A DNA stretch of 64,000 nucleotides, taken from Paramacrobiotus metropolitanus. Taxonomy: Eukaryota > Tardigrada > Eutardigrada > Parachela > Macrobiotidae. A program made the position numbers and the translations under genes. How positions within the stretch are numbered: the first letter of the stretch is position 1; every line of letters begins with the position of its first letter. The DNA lies in the NCBI RefSeq assembly GCF_019649055.1, contig NW_026570285.1, positions 496,001 through 560,000 on the forward strand, read 5' to 3'. This document shows, one piece after another, positions 19,801 through 31,206 of this stretch. The notes under the pieces are model-generated. The model was not told the origin of the DNA, made no database searches, and was given only the letters and a program-made list of their open reading frames with translations.

Positions 19801-22800
19801 GAATAGACAGTCAAGCCAATGCTGATACCGCTGACGACGATGGCAACAATGAAAATCCTGAAATATGTATATTCTTACCCACTGATTCCATTCTTTGACA
19901 GCGGAAAACCTTTGCCGGTCGATCTCACGCACCAACAGGCCGACGAGGAAGCTGAAGAAGTCGTACAAGTGTTCTCGCGTTGGAAACATTTTTGAGTACT
20001 CCGACGTGTCTCGATCTTTTGGTCGGGTCGGTAGAATCTGGGCAAGTTTTGTGGGAGTGATGTACTCACCCAAGTACCGCTTATGGTAAGTCCCTGTAGC
20101 TTCGTCAAATCCCATTTCATGCTTCAGCACGATTGTGTCGAATCCGTACAGCAGCTCCAGCTGCTTGATGCAGGTGTCCGGGATTTGAGCGACCTTCCGC
20201 ATCGCGCAAAACATTATGGTCAGCCTTTTGTGCTCTGCCCCATTAACGGAATCTTCTTCTTCGTTGAGGAGAATCTGGAAGGCGCTGTATACCTTCACCA
20301 TTTCCAGGAGAAACATGCGTTTAAACGTCTTCTCCACGTTCGTATCGCGCACTCCCGCGTAAACAGTATGGAGAGATTCCAGGGGGACGTTGGGATGATC
20401 CGCAGTAAAGGCCGCGACAACGCTGGTGAAAACCCGCCGCAAAAACAGAATACACTGGAACCCGCTTGGTTTTAAGGTTGGATTCTCATGGTTCAGCGTC
20501 TGCTGCACCTGTATTTGTTCCAATTCAGAGTTGCTGGGATTCAGGAGGACAATCACGGAGAAGTACTGAAAATTGAATGGGTGCCGGGTGCTGGCCGAAA
20601 GTCGCTGGACGCCGTCAAGCAGCACCACTCCCTGTCTGTCTTCGACAAGCGCCTGCTTAATGTCTTTAGGGTCATCAGTAGAGAAAACCGCTACAAGGAA
20701 CTGCCAATCCACCCCATTTTCTGTCACCTTCTGCTCACTCATTGCGCACCGCAAGTCGTGAATGAAAATTACACTCTCCGGCCTGACACCCAGCACGTTG
20801 AAGTCCAGGCGAATATGCGCAGCAGATATCCGGCCAGAGAAAAGGTACCGCTTGGCCATCACTTCCGGTGCTGTCGGATAGCTCCGCAATATCTCTCGGT
20901 CGGCTTCGTTGGTGATTTGGTACATTGTGGGAACCGATAGTGGGAAATCTTCCACGGTCGGATGGTCCGGCCAGTTTTTCTCAATCATGTCCTCCTTGTA
21001 CTTCCGACCGGTGGCCTGCAGAATTTTCGGCGTCTCCGTGTCGTCGAAGCCGACGGCGCTTTTGGACTTCCGGTCTAATAAAGTATCTTTGTCGTGCTGG
21101 CATTGGATATACTTCTTTGGGTCCAAAATTTCCTCGGGAAACTTTTCCGGGTCGGCAACGTTGATGGCCACGGCGAAGTTCGCACCAATCTGTCCACCCC
21201 AATGTGGTGTATTTGGTCGCAAAACAAACCCCTGCCCTGGACCTAACATTGCATAGTATACGACTTTCTTCATCTGGCGCAAACGCTGTGCCAGCTTCAG
21301 CGGGAACACCGACTTGTGGTGGTGCCCGATTGTAAGCTGGTCGCAAATGTCCTCCGGCTTGTATTTCAGCTCGTTGACGTAGATATCCTTCACCGTTTGC
21401 TGGACGGTCGGCCCATCATCCGGATGACAGCAGATCAGGATTTTCTTCACTCCGCACAGGTTAAAGTTGAATGAAGACAGAAGAATATCTTCGCAGTGCA
21501 GGCAAAATATCGAGACGCCACCCACAGAGCCGATTAACTCCTCCTGGTTGATTCCTGCTCGTGGCTGGTGAACGCCATGCGTGGCGTCCATCATACGGAC
21601 GAGACAGACCAGGCCCGACCAGTCGGGCAACTGAAAACACATACACATAACTATTGCATACAGAAACAACAGCACCGGCAGGCACTTCCGGCCACAACTT
21701 ACATTCGACAACAGCTTCGGGCTCAGGTGGGCGTACTTGGCGTAGACCTTCTTGTCGGTATCCTGAGTAGCTGCCAACTGGGCTACAGCTATGTAGAATT
21801 CCTTAATCTCCTGCGGGAAGCCGGAATCGGCCAGGAGTTTCTCCATTTCCGGGCGGACATGTGGAACGAGGTCGTTCAGGGATTCGAATTCTGCGGCGTT
21901 GGCGGCGATAAATTCCGTCCAGGACATCCCGGCCAGCGGCTTACGTGTCGCGTCCGTCGAGCGCACTTCAATAATTTCCTCATGGATTCGAGTGACCTTT
22001 GACTGTGTATACTGCACATGTCCTTCTCTGACATGCTTCTGAAATTCCGAGCTATCTTCAAGCTCTGAAGGCTTATAAATCAGGTCATCGTTGGTGTCAA
22101 TCTGCATAGAAGAGAGAAGTGCGACGGTGTTTATTCTCATCATGGCAGTCGGTATATCTCAACTGCGAGCCGAACGACTACTCACCTTGACAGCAAACCA
22201 GCCAGGCATGACCAGTTCAAGAAGGCGGATAAGATTGCTGCACTGTGCTCCGCAATTGGCACGCATTATCGGAAACTTAATTACCGGCAATGGTCGGAGA
22301 TACGGATCGGCATCCCAGCCTTCCTCCGGAGGTACCTTTTCAAAAAACAAAGCCTACTCGTTTACAATACCAGCTACACAGCTGCAGCTACTGATGCGCG
22401 CCTTACAATCATTTGTTCACGTAGAGTGCGGACCTCTTCCGGTGGCAATAGGGGCCGGCATAGGTGCCGTGGTGGCGCGCCGGTAGATGCTGCTGCTACC
22501 TCGGGCGCTGGCGCCTCATCCACCGTCATCGGCTCTTCAGGCGGCGCCGTCGGCTGCGCCGAAGTTGGTATGGGATCGGTTACGAGAGACAACTGAAACA
22601 CCGGCTCTTCGGTCGGGCTGCCGGATTCGTGGTCGTTGATCGCACAAGCCTCGCCAGCCTGCACAGTGAAAGATGGCGCAGAGCGAACGTCAACGGCGCG
22701 GTCGGTAACAGTGGAGGAAGAAGCCGCGATGCAGTCACCGTCGACAGCAGCGTCGGCGATATCATCATCATCATCATCATCATCATTATCATCATCGGCT

Positions 22801-23422
22801 ATGACCAGTCGGTCGGGTAGTAGCTGGTCGGTCTACAAAAATAGGTGCCCATTAAATATGCAACTAACTATGGGAACGGGCCGCAACGCCGGTACATCGT
22901 CGGATGTGTTCTCGAGAGTTGGCCCCGCTGTGGTGGTTGTGGACTCCTCCTCGAGCGCCGCAGATGCCGCCGGCATTATCGGAGAGCCAGTAGTATCAGC
23001 TTGACAGTGGAAGGTGGACGCGCTCTCCTCGCTGCTGTGGTCGGGCGACGCTTGTGGTAATGGCGAGTGCGGCATTGCGGAAGTGTCGTTAACAGCGGAA
23101 GTAGCCGCGGCAGCAGCAACGCTTCCTACGGCTGCACCCCTCTGCAGTGAACCAAGCTACTTGAGAACTTTAATATGTAGTTGCATAGCTTTTCTTAAAG
23201 TAATAAGCCGTTGAAACTGATGCTACACACTACCGGCGGGTTTGATGACGTGGCTGGCGGGAAATTAGCAATGGTTGCGCGATCCAGGCAATCCAAAGCT
23301 TCTTGAAATTCGGATTCTCTCATCGTAGAACCACCCAACGGAATGCAGAAAGTTCTTCCAGCTGCATCAGCTAGCGCTTGCTCATGGTCTCGTTGAAGGC
23401 TTACTGCGCGCTTCCACGACAT
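16844..23422 (-). CDS. JmjC-OTU multidomain protein, 13 exons
   Basis: I trace exons 23422-23234, 23141-22869, 22832-22380, 22335-22186, 22101-21703, 21630-19879, 19779-18903, 18822-18682, 18615-18436, 18358-17984, 17912-17793, 17717-17226 and 17164-16844, with GT-AG introns of 36 to 140 bases; total near 1,900 residues. Exon 6 carries a JmjC oxygenase core: LHCEDILLSSFNF (His at about 21496, Glu) and PHWGGQIGANFAVAINVA (second His about 21203). LLDGVQRLSA further on recalls a ParB/sulfiredoxin motif. Exons 3 and 7 are disordered with an aspartate tract; exon 8 has DVIILDDDDD, a SUMO-interaction-like motif. Exons 12-13 hold an OTU cysteine protease: PSDGHCFF (Cys about 17548), YGCGIHLMALA and LHYMACVP (His about 17046). 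One frame change near 19125 lies in an A run. The smallest intron (22868-22833) is doubtful. Confidence 0.7.
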
Positions 23423-23840
23423 TTCTAATACGGAACGTCATCTGGCTTAGTATGAGTATGAATGAATGAAACAATACTGAATTTAATTGGCGCACACCAT
23501 TATCAGGGCATTACCTTAATATTATTGTTTAGCTGCTACGACTGCTTGTACTGCTTCCAGTTGTACTGCTACCAGTTGTAAGTTGTACTGCTACCACTAC
23601 TGACAAAATGTATGCCGGTACCGATACTCGCAGTTATCGTTATTTTTCTTTCTTATGTTAACTACCCTCACGAGAATACCGCAGCCATAACAATACGTTT
23701 TCCAGTCCCCAACAACAGTGTTAAATGGAACAAAGCTATAAGTAATCATAACAACTACACAGCCATAACTATCCGCACTACTACTAGTAACAGAAAAAAA
23801 TGTCGTTTAACAGAAAAGAAACACATGTAGCCAATCCACA
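23423..23840. other. Intergenic stretch
   Basis: Short direct repeats of a TTGTACTGCTACCA type occur near 23530-23605. No gene seen. Confidence 0.4.
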
Positions 23841-25414
23841 CTACTGCCGTTTCCCCCGCAGATATCTGTCGATATCACCATTCGGTGCCAGCCACTCTCG
23901 CGCCAAACGGACGTTCCGGCAGAAGGTTGGGTCGGCCGCCCACTCCGCACGCCGCTTCACCCGCCGCTTGCCATTACTCCGCTTATTGCGCGCCTGCCTA
24001 GCAGCCTCCTTGGCTTCCTCGACCGCCTTGGCACGTTTCTGCTGCTCCAGATCTGCTCGAATTCCCCGCAAGTCACTCAACTCCCGCGTCACCTGCCGAT
24101 GCAGGCTGTGCAGCTGGACTTTTGTGCCTCGACTTCGGCGTAGAGGTCTGCCTTCATCTGGCCAAACGACACACCCGCCTCCTCCTGACATCGGCGCTCA
24201 TGGGCGGCGCCTTGAGTCCGCGCGGTATCCAGTCCGGCCGCCAGGGCGCTGATCTTATCACGGTCCTGCTTCACGGCCAGCTCGGCGGCGCTTCGGCGCT
24301 CTGTACAACAGAAAACAGGTTAAGAATTTGTATTGGATGATTTGTACATAAATGCGCAAAGGTCAAACAGTTACACGCTTAATATGTGTTTCCTATACAC
24401 ATCTACACGTTGGCTTGGTACGTACGTACCATCGTCCGCAATCTCAACCGCCCGCGACACTTCAGCGTGAAAAGTTGTGTACATGGATGGGCTGTGAGCC
24501 CAATGCAGACCGTCCTTCCGAAGCACAACATCATCAGGGGCCAACTGGATGAACTTCCAGATAGTGCGGTATATGCGGGTGGCGCGATGGCAGAAATTAT
24601 CCAGCATGTCATTCATGGCGGCCACAGCGTCCATGCATGCGTCGAGGCTGCGCTCGCGGGACCGTGGGGGCGCGGTATGATGGCGGTGGTGGCCATGCTG
24701 GTCCTGTTCGTGATGACGGGATCGGCGGTCCACTTCCTGAAACGGCAGGCTGACGATGAAGATCTCATCGAACCACTTCTCCATCGCATCCCGGCAGCTG
24801 GAGAGGCTGTACTTCGCCCCCTCCACATCGCGAGCCGCCGATCCACACGCGCCGTCCCGCCAGAAGGACTGAAGGTTATTGGTACCGGCCACCAAAACCA
24901 GGCGCTTCTTCGGCTACCCTGACGGCCGGGCAATCCAGTCCTTGGACGGCCGGACGTCCTGGCCACGGCCGCCGTCATCGCGGTGTCGGCGGCTACCACT
25001 GCTGTTGCTGCTCGAAGACTGGTGGTGGTGGCGGTCGTGGCCATGGTGGCCATACACATCGCGGAACCACTGTGCCACATTGTCCAGCACGCCGCCCATG
25101 CTCGCGCCGCTCTGCGACACTACGCAGATCTGCCCATCCTGCAGGCTGGTGAAGATGCGGCCAGGACGGGTGTCGGGGTGGCGGAAGCCGCGTAGATCTT
25201 CCTGCGGCTGAGTGTTGGAGTTCCGGTCCGCACAGAGCAGGACGGGTGGCCCCTGCGAGTCTGTGGCGAAGACGGTACGCGCGTCACGCAGGTTAGCCAC
25301 ACGGTCCACCTTGGCCGGCTTCTTGTTGTCGCGCGGCAGTAGCTGGTAGAACGGCGGTCGGTGATCTCCGGGTGGCATGGCGGGCGTGGAGGGCGAAGAC
25401 GACGGGGATGCCAT
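23841..25414 (-). pseudogene. SGNH/GDSL-hydrolase-like protein with coiled-coil tail, interrupted
   Basis: Exon 1 (25414-24430) has an FATDSQG block (nucleophile-type Asp-Ser), a VAGTNNL block (the G-x-N motif) and KDGLHW (the catalytic Asp/His block) in SGNH order, with a His-rich low-complexity insert near 25050. An in-frame TAG at 24914-24916 splits it; the frame continues unchanged after it. A GTACGT donor at 24429 and a TTGTACAG acceptor at 24301 lead to exon 2, an Ala/Glu/Lys/Arg-rich coiled coil with one frame change near 24110 at an A run, ending KRQ at 23841. SGNH proteins hydrolyse esters; transposon-borne relatives are known in animals. Two disruptions make it a pseudogene or an error-bearing gene. 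Confidence 0.6.
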
Positions 25415-26275
25415 ACTGCTCTGCAAGGCAACGGTTAGCACATAAAACGCGGTAAAGGTAAAGAACCGTACCAGTACAGTGCAGATGACAATACTAATAG
25501 CGACGACGACAAGTCAGTTGCTTGCACCAGCTGGGATTGCAATGTGAAGCTGTATCTAGTATTGCATGCTAGATACTATACTATCCAGCTGGCTGGATAT
25601 TACATTGCATACTAGATACTGTACTTGCTGTCAATAATACACAGTAAGACACCACGATACAATCGTGTGTGTACCGGTACAGTATCAATCTGCGGCTTAT
25701 CTATACATTCATACAATCTTACCGTCAAAAAGCGTAATTCCGTGGGTTATTATGGAAAAATCAACGCGTGGTCAGTTTAAGTCCAGCTTAGTCTTGAAAT
25801 GAATCTTATTTTCCATAGGTATTTACGCTGAATTTTATTTGTCCCTAGAACTGCCAGGTTTGAAAACTCTCTTACTCGTTTTAAGTATAGGAAAGCCTGA
25901 ATCTCTATGGATTAGAATACGAGGTCATCCAGAAATTTTGTAAGGACCATAGCAAGAAGTGAGGGGCGGAAAAAATTTACGGTACCTTACATTCAACATA
26001 CTTAGAATGTTAACCACCATGGGGGACGGGTGAGATTTTGACCTTAAATAGTCTTCCTGAGATTTCGGGACGATCCAGACAAAGTATAACTTTACTTAAG
26101 TGCTTACAGTACTTGAGAAGCCTGACAACAACATTGCCTAGAACTCTGTAATTTAAGTAAGTATGACATTTAAAGTAAGGACAACTGTAACCATGGATCT
26201 GGGACAATATGCATTATTGCAGTTTGTACTGTACGTCGAGTGTACGCTGATTGATTTTTGCGATAGCATAATAAT
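25415..26275. other. Intergenic AT-rich DNA with palindromic GTATCTAG/CTAGATAC cluster
   Basis: Around 25520-25630 the segments CCAGCTGG, ATTGCAATGT and TATCTAGTATTGCATGCTAGATAC recur in inverted order, giving nested hairpins. No coding sequence seen. Confidence 0.4.
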
Positions 26276-26560
26276 CAGTGAGTGACTGTCCCGTGAGCAA
26301 AATCTCTAGATGAGTAAGTGAACGAGCTACCACCACTGTTCCGTGAGAAAAATTTGTAGGCGAGTAAGTAACCGAGCTACCACCACTGTCCCGTGAGCAG
26401 AATCTGTAGTGGGTGAGTGGCCGAGGTACCATGACTCATGAGCAAAATCTCTAGAGTGAGTGAAACAGCTACCACCACTGTCCCGACCGAGTTACCAAGT
26501 ACCGTGAGCAAAACCTGTAGGTGAGTAAGTGACCGAGCAACCACCACTGTCCACTACCAC
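26276..26560. repeat. Minisatellite, about 62-bp unit, five degenerate copies
   Basis: Units share ACCACCACTGTCCCGTGAGC, AAATCTCTAG or AATCTGTAG, and GAGTAAGTGACCGAGCTACC. Copies begin near 26285, 26335, 26385, 26430 and 26480. Confidence 0.75.
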
Positions 26561-27123
26561 GCCTACTGTCGTAGACACTACTGCCATATCTCGTAACAGT
26601 CCATAAATTCAAGCCTGACCTTTCCAATATACATTTGCCGAGCGCGGAGGGCGAGGCTTACCTTGTATAGATATAATGAGTTGTCGTCGTCGCTGCACTA
26701 TAATGCACCACGATGAAAACGTGCCTGTATTATTTTCCAACTGTTGCTACTGTATCACACGCCCACCACCTGTATTGTGTAGATTTGTTATTTAAATGCA
26801 ATACGGTTAATAATTCTTTGCACCACAGTGCAAACTATGTTTTCATTAGTACTGCAATCTTCAGTATTTCCAGTGACACTGTGCATTATAATGCACCGTA
26901 CTTTATCATGACGCAACCGTTTTTGTATCAGTACGGTGCAGATCTGCAAAGCAGACAAGAATTGAAAAGCTGTCGTCGTCGCATGTTTACCATAATGCAA
27001 TGCATTTTAAAAAATGTAAAAATGAGAAATCTCCACTAATTAGTCCTTTGTTATGCTAAGACCAGTCCACTAACACCGATTACCTAGCCGGTGCCGTGTC
27101 AGGGGGTTGGGGTTCTGGGAGGG
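26561..27123. other. Intergenic stretch
   Basis: Repeated ATAATGCA and GTCGTCGTCGC words occur at both ends (26680-26715 and 26975-27005). No gene seen. Confidence 0.35.
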
Positions 27124-27655
27124 TTAGGTTTGGGCACCCAGATTAACAGCAGGATTGCTGCTTGTACGGACACTATGTTGCGGCACCCCTACTATTTCAC
27201 CAGGAAGGGCTGCTGCTGCATTGGCAACTAGCACTGTGGTGTGGTTTGATCGGCCATTGGATGGTGTCGACTCGGGAACTATGTTGTCAATATGAAGCGG
27301 GAGCGATCTCACAGTGTGGAAGGAACTGGAAGCTGAAAGTCCGGTGCCGGTATACCCATAGGCTCTTTGGGATCGGCGACTGCGACTGGAGAAATATTCT
27401 GGACACGAATTGGTTCGACGGGTCGGTAGTGGTCTTTGCGCTCACTACTTGGAGCGATTTGTATGGATTGCCCATTCGATACCGGCAAGTAATTAATCAG
27501 CGGGGTGAAAGCGTGGGTTGGGTGTGGCCCTGCAAATCGTTCATTCATTGGTAAGCGGCCATGAGATGAATTACTTGACGGTATGATGGCATGCATCAAG
27601 CATTTCAAAGTCTGATCCGTTCTCATCATATGACTAAAGACAATATAATCGAAGC
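27124..27655 (-). CDS. Probable terminal exon of an unrecognised host gene
   Basis: On the minus strand a TTGTCTTTAG acceptor near 27655 opens a Pro/Ser-rich frame (RTDQTLKCLMHAIIPSSNSS..., PHPTHAFTPLINYLP) that changes frame near 27310 and ends NLGAQT before a stop at 27124. Amino-acid usage looks protein-like across the change. Family unknown. Confidence 0.3.
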
Positions 27656-27719
27656 TATTAAATTTTGACAAACGTAAAACATACTCTTTCGGGTTATGTA
27701 TACGTATACCATACATTTA

Positions 27720-29400
27720 AACTGCAAAAGATAAAGTACTGCTTTAAAGTACAAAGTACTGCTTTTTAAAGTACTGCTTTATCTACAAATTAATGCAATA
27801 CTTTGCAGGTCAAAATGTGAATGAAAAAATGTACTGCTATACTTTCAAATGCCCCAGCACTTAATCGTCAGTTTCGGCCTGTTCGGGGATGTTCGAAGGT
27901 GACCTTGTTACTGAAAGTAATACAATACTTTAAAGTATTGCATTACTTTCGAAGTACTGCCATACTTTCAAATGCCTCAGCAATTAATCGTCAGTTTCGG
28001 CGTGTTCGGGAATGTTCGGGAAAGTCACCTTGGTACTGAAAGTAATGCAGTAATTTCAAAGTATTGCATTACTTTCGAAGTACCGCTGTACTTTCAAATG
28101 CCCTAGCACTTAATCGTCAGTTTCGCCCTGTCTGGGGATGTTCGAAGGTCACCTTGGTACTGAAAGTAATGCAGTACTTTAAAGTATTGCTCTACTTTCG
28201 AAGTACTGCCGTACTTTCAAATGCCCCAGCACTTAATCGTCAGTTTCGGCCTGTTCGGGGATGTTCGGGAAGGTCACATTGGTACTGAAAGTAATGCAGT
28301 ACTTTTAAAGTATTGCATTACTTTTATTGCTTTTACTGAAGTAACACTGCCATACTTCAAATGCCCCAGCACTTAATCGTCAGTTTGGCCTGTTCGGGGA
28401 TGTTCGAAGGTGACTTCTTAAAGTAATACAACACTTTCAAAGTATTGCATTACTTTCGAAGTACTGTCGTACTTTCAAATGCCCTAGCACTTAGTCGTCA
28501 GTTTAAAAGTATTCCTGTACTTTTAGCATTGCAGTACTTTTAAATTACAGCAATACTTTAAAGTATTATTTTTATAGCATTGCAGTACTTAAAAACGTTT
28601 CAGCGCTTGATCTTCTGTTTCGGCTTGTTCGGCGTTGTTCGGGAAGGTCACTTGGCACAGCAGTATAATACTTTGAAAGTTGTACTTTAGTATTGCTGTA
28701 CTTTCCAAGTACTGCAATAATTTAAAATGCCTACTTTAAAGGCTTTATCGTTTGTTTCGGCTTGTCAAAGTGCAACAGTAACTTTAAAGTGCTTGTTATA
28801 TCAGATTTTCGAACAACTTGAACGCCGAAAAGACGATCAAGCTGAGGGTTTTTACACTGCTATACTTTTGTGTATTGTTGTACTTTAAAAGCATTGCAAT
28901 ACTTTAAAAGCACAGGATAACTTTCAGAGTATTGCTGTACTTTCAAAGTACTGCAATTTAAAATGCCCCAGCGCCAGATCGTCTGTTTCTGGCTTGTTGG
29001 CGTTGTTCGAAGGTCACTTTGGCACAGCATACTTTGAAAGTACTGTTGTACTTTAAAGGTATGTTGTAGTTCCAAAGTGCTGCAATACTTTAAAAGTATT
29101 GCTGCACTTTCAAACTACTGCAATACTTTAAAGTGCAGGAATACTTTAAAAGTATTGCTGTAGTTTCAAAGTATTGCAATACTTTAAAAGTACAGGAATA
29201 CTTTAAAAGTATTGCTGTAGTTTCGTATTGCAATACTTTAAAGTACAGGAATACTTTAAAGTATTGCTGTACTTTCAAAGTGCTGCAATACTTTTAAAAT
29301 GCCTCAGCACTTGATCGTCCGTTTCGGCTTGTTCGGCGTTGTCCGGAAAGGTCACTTGGCGCAGCAGTACTTTGAAAGAACGGGTGCACTTTAGAAGTAT
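27720..29400. repeat. Degenerate tandem array, about 123-bp unit, roughly ten copies
   Basis: Each unit has a conserved half (AAATGCCCCAGCACTTAATC, then CAGTTTCGGCCTGTTCGGGG) and an AT-rich half of alternating AAAGTATTGC and AAAGTACTGC words that are partly self-complementary. Unit starts lie near 27847, 27971, 28096, 28218, 28359, 28477, 28594, 28733, 28963 and 29297. The 5' units are more alike than the 3' ones. Open frames inside follow the repeat and are not genes. Confidence 0.85.
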
Positions 29401-30240
29401 TGCTGAACAGAAAGCCAGCAGTACTGTCTCCAGGCAACACAGTATGCAAAGCAATATGTAAAGCACTTCGATTAACAAGCTGTACCTTATAGACAACAAC
29501 AACTAAATTAATAATTATAGAAGTACTTAACAGTACAGTAACTACTATAGTACAGTGCCTACGTTAGCGCTCTGCAAAGGTTAACATATTGCAAAATTAC
29601 TAATGGGAGTGTATATTTAATTAGATAGTATTTGCACGACACAGTATGTGACGTACAAAATTTGGTGTGTAAATGCCAGTATAGTACTTAGCGTTCAGAA
29701 CGACGACCTCTACACAATAACTGCAAGTTTTGCAACATTAAATTTTGCTGTCAATGACGTGTCAATCGCTGTCAATGGTACCTGCATTCCTGATCACTGT
29801 CCACTGCTGTTACCCAGGGCTTGGGTATTACACGCTTGTGCAATCAATACCCAATATCGACCGCACGATGAGAAAGTACCAGTGAACTGCACCAGGGCGC
29901 ACGGCGAGATGGGGAATTATAAACAATAGGGTAACAATTACAGCACTGCCATAAATAATTAATATTGCACCAATACGGACGGTGCGACGGCAGCGATCAG
30001 TCAACAGTGCATTACACGGTACGTCGATAAACAAAGCAATTGGTACTTGACCATAGTACTACAAGTCGGCGACGAGAAAATTGTATGATTTATTAGCACC
30101 TAAGTAAGTACACAAACAATGGTACATGCAGCAAAAGTGCACAATGCACATGCATGCACCAATGGTGCAATTGAATGCACCATTGGTACGGATCTTTACT
30201 GGTGCCTAAAACGCAATAAGATTACTATTACGGTATGCTA
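29401..30240. other. Intergenic stretch
   Basis: Contains a run of GCATGCACCAATGGTGCA-type words near 30135-30185 in inverted arrangement. No gene seen. Confidence 0.35.
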
Positions 30241-30243
30241 TTT

Positions 30244-30274
<31 letters not shown>

Positions 30275-30277
30275 CGT
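30241..30277. repeat. (TG)n(CG)n microsatellite
   Basis: TGTGTG repeats turn directly into CGCGCG, a typical Z-DNA-forming tract. Confidence 0.9.
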
Positions 30278-31037
30278 GACTAGATGCCAAACCGCGATAA
30301 TGATGTGCGACCAATAAATAATTAAAAAGAAACAAAAAATCACCTCCTCAAAATAAAACCAAATCGCGCTTCCCAATTTACCAGACAACTGCAAGTAATA
30401 TCAGCTTTATCGTTAACACGGCTGCTATTATTCCGCTGCGGCCCAATAATTGAAAAATACGAGTTAAATTATATAAAGATAAATAATACATATGCATTAA
30501 TATTCACGTGATAAGTTTAAAGTCGGTTTACTTAAGAACACGCACGATACAATAATAATATTATAGAAGCTGATAAACGAGTGGGTATTGTGAATATTAT
30601 TTGCTTAACTAAGATTACAGAAAAAACTAATACAAAGGTGAACATTTAATTAAATTATACACAATTGCTTCGTATAATTACACTTCAGAAAGTAAAATAT
30701 TTGTTGATCTATATAAGTACGGCCGGCAGGAATAAATAAAAATATAATATGTGTGTGTACCTGTTGTTTACCCTGCTAGAATCTAACCGATCCTTGCAGC
30801 TGCGACAGACTAGAACTTTTTAGTCCTTGTCGTTGTCGCTAACGGTCAGTGCTAGAACTTAAAAGTCCTTGCAGTCTGAACCGGCTCCGGGATGGACGGC
30901 GCAGGTGGACACAGGCAGGAGCGCGCGCGCGAGCGGGGGATGTGCGCGGAATGGCAGCGCCGGTAGGAGGGAAGGAGACTGGGAAGCGGACAGTCTGTCT
31001 GCGTCTGTACCGGTGGGAGGCGGGCGGGCAGGCGGGG
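30278..31037. other. AT-rich intergenic DNA followed by GC-rich start at about 30880
   Basis: 30420-30770 is strongly AT-rich. A duplicated TAGAACTT...AGTCCTTG phrase lies at 30810-30870. The GC-rich part has no convincing coding frame. Confidence 0.35.
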
Positions 31038-31206
31038 AGAGGATGAAAGGCGCGTGTGGGAATTCACGGGCGGACGGGGAGGCAACGGTTCCACATACAC
31101 GGTCGCCAGGGGCGGAGTCAGGCGCGAGGATGAAGTGCGCCTGTGGGAACTCACGGGTGGACAGGCCGACAACGGCTCCACACACACACACGGTCGCCTG
31201 GGGCGG
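31038..31206. repeat. Two GC-rich direct repeats, about 88 bp
   Basis: GAGGATGAA, CGCGTGTGGGAATTCACGGG, then ACACGGTCGCC and GGGGCGG, occurs at 31041 and again at about 31127. The long open frames here are by-products of base composition. Confidence 0.7.

Noticed and set aside
19780-22143. Argonaute/Piwi protein
   Set aside because: My first impression from its size; the motifs instead fit a JmjC core, and no PAZ or PIWI signature is visible.
22580-22795. Methionine/isoleucine-run open frames over the CAT repeat
   Set aside because: They are shadows of the aspartate tract in the JmjC-OTU gene.
24386-25211. Plus-strand open frames across the SGNH gene
   Set aside because: GC-rich shadows of the minus-strand gene, which carries recognisable SGNH blocks.
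26276-29400. CRISPR array
   Set aside because: Repeats are contiguous and degenerate with no uniform spacers, and the genome is eukaryotic.
27821-29502. Several open frames within the 123-bp array
   Set aside because: They repeat with the satellite unit and have no independent coding support.
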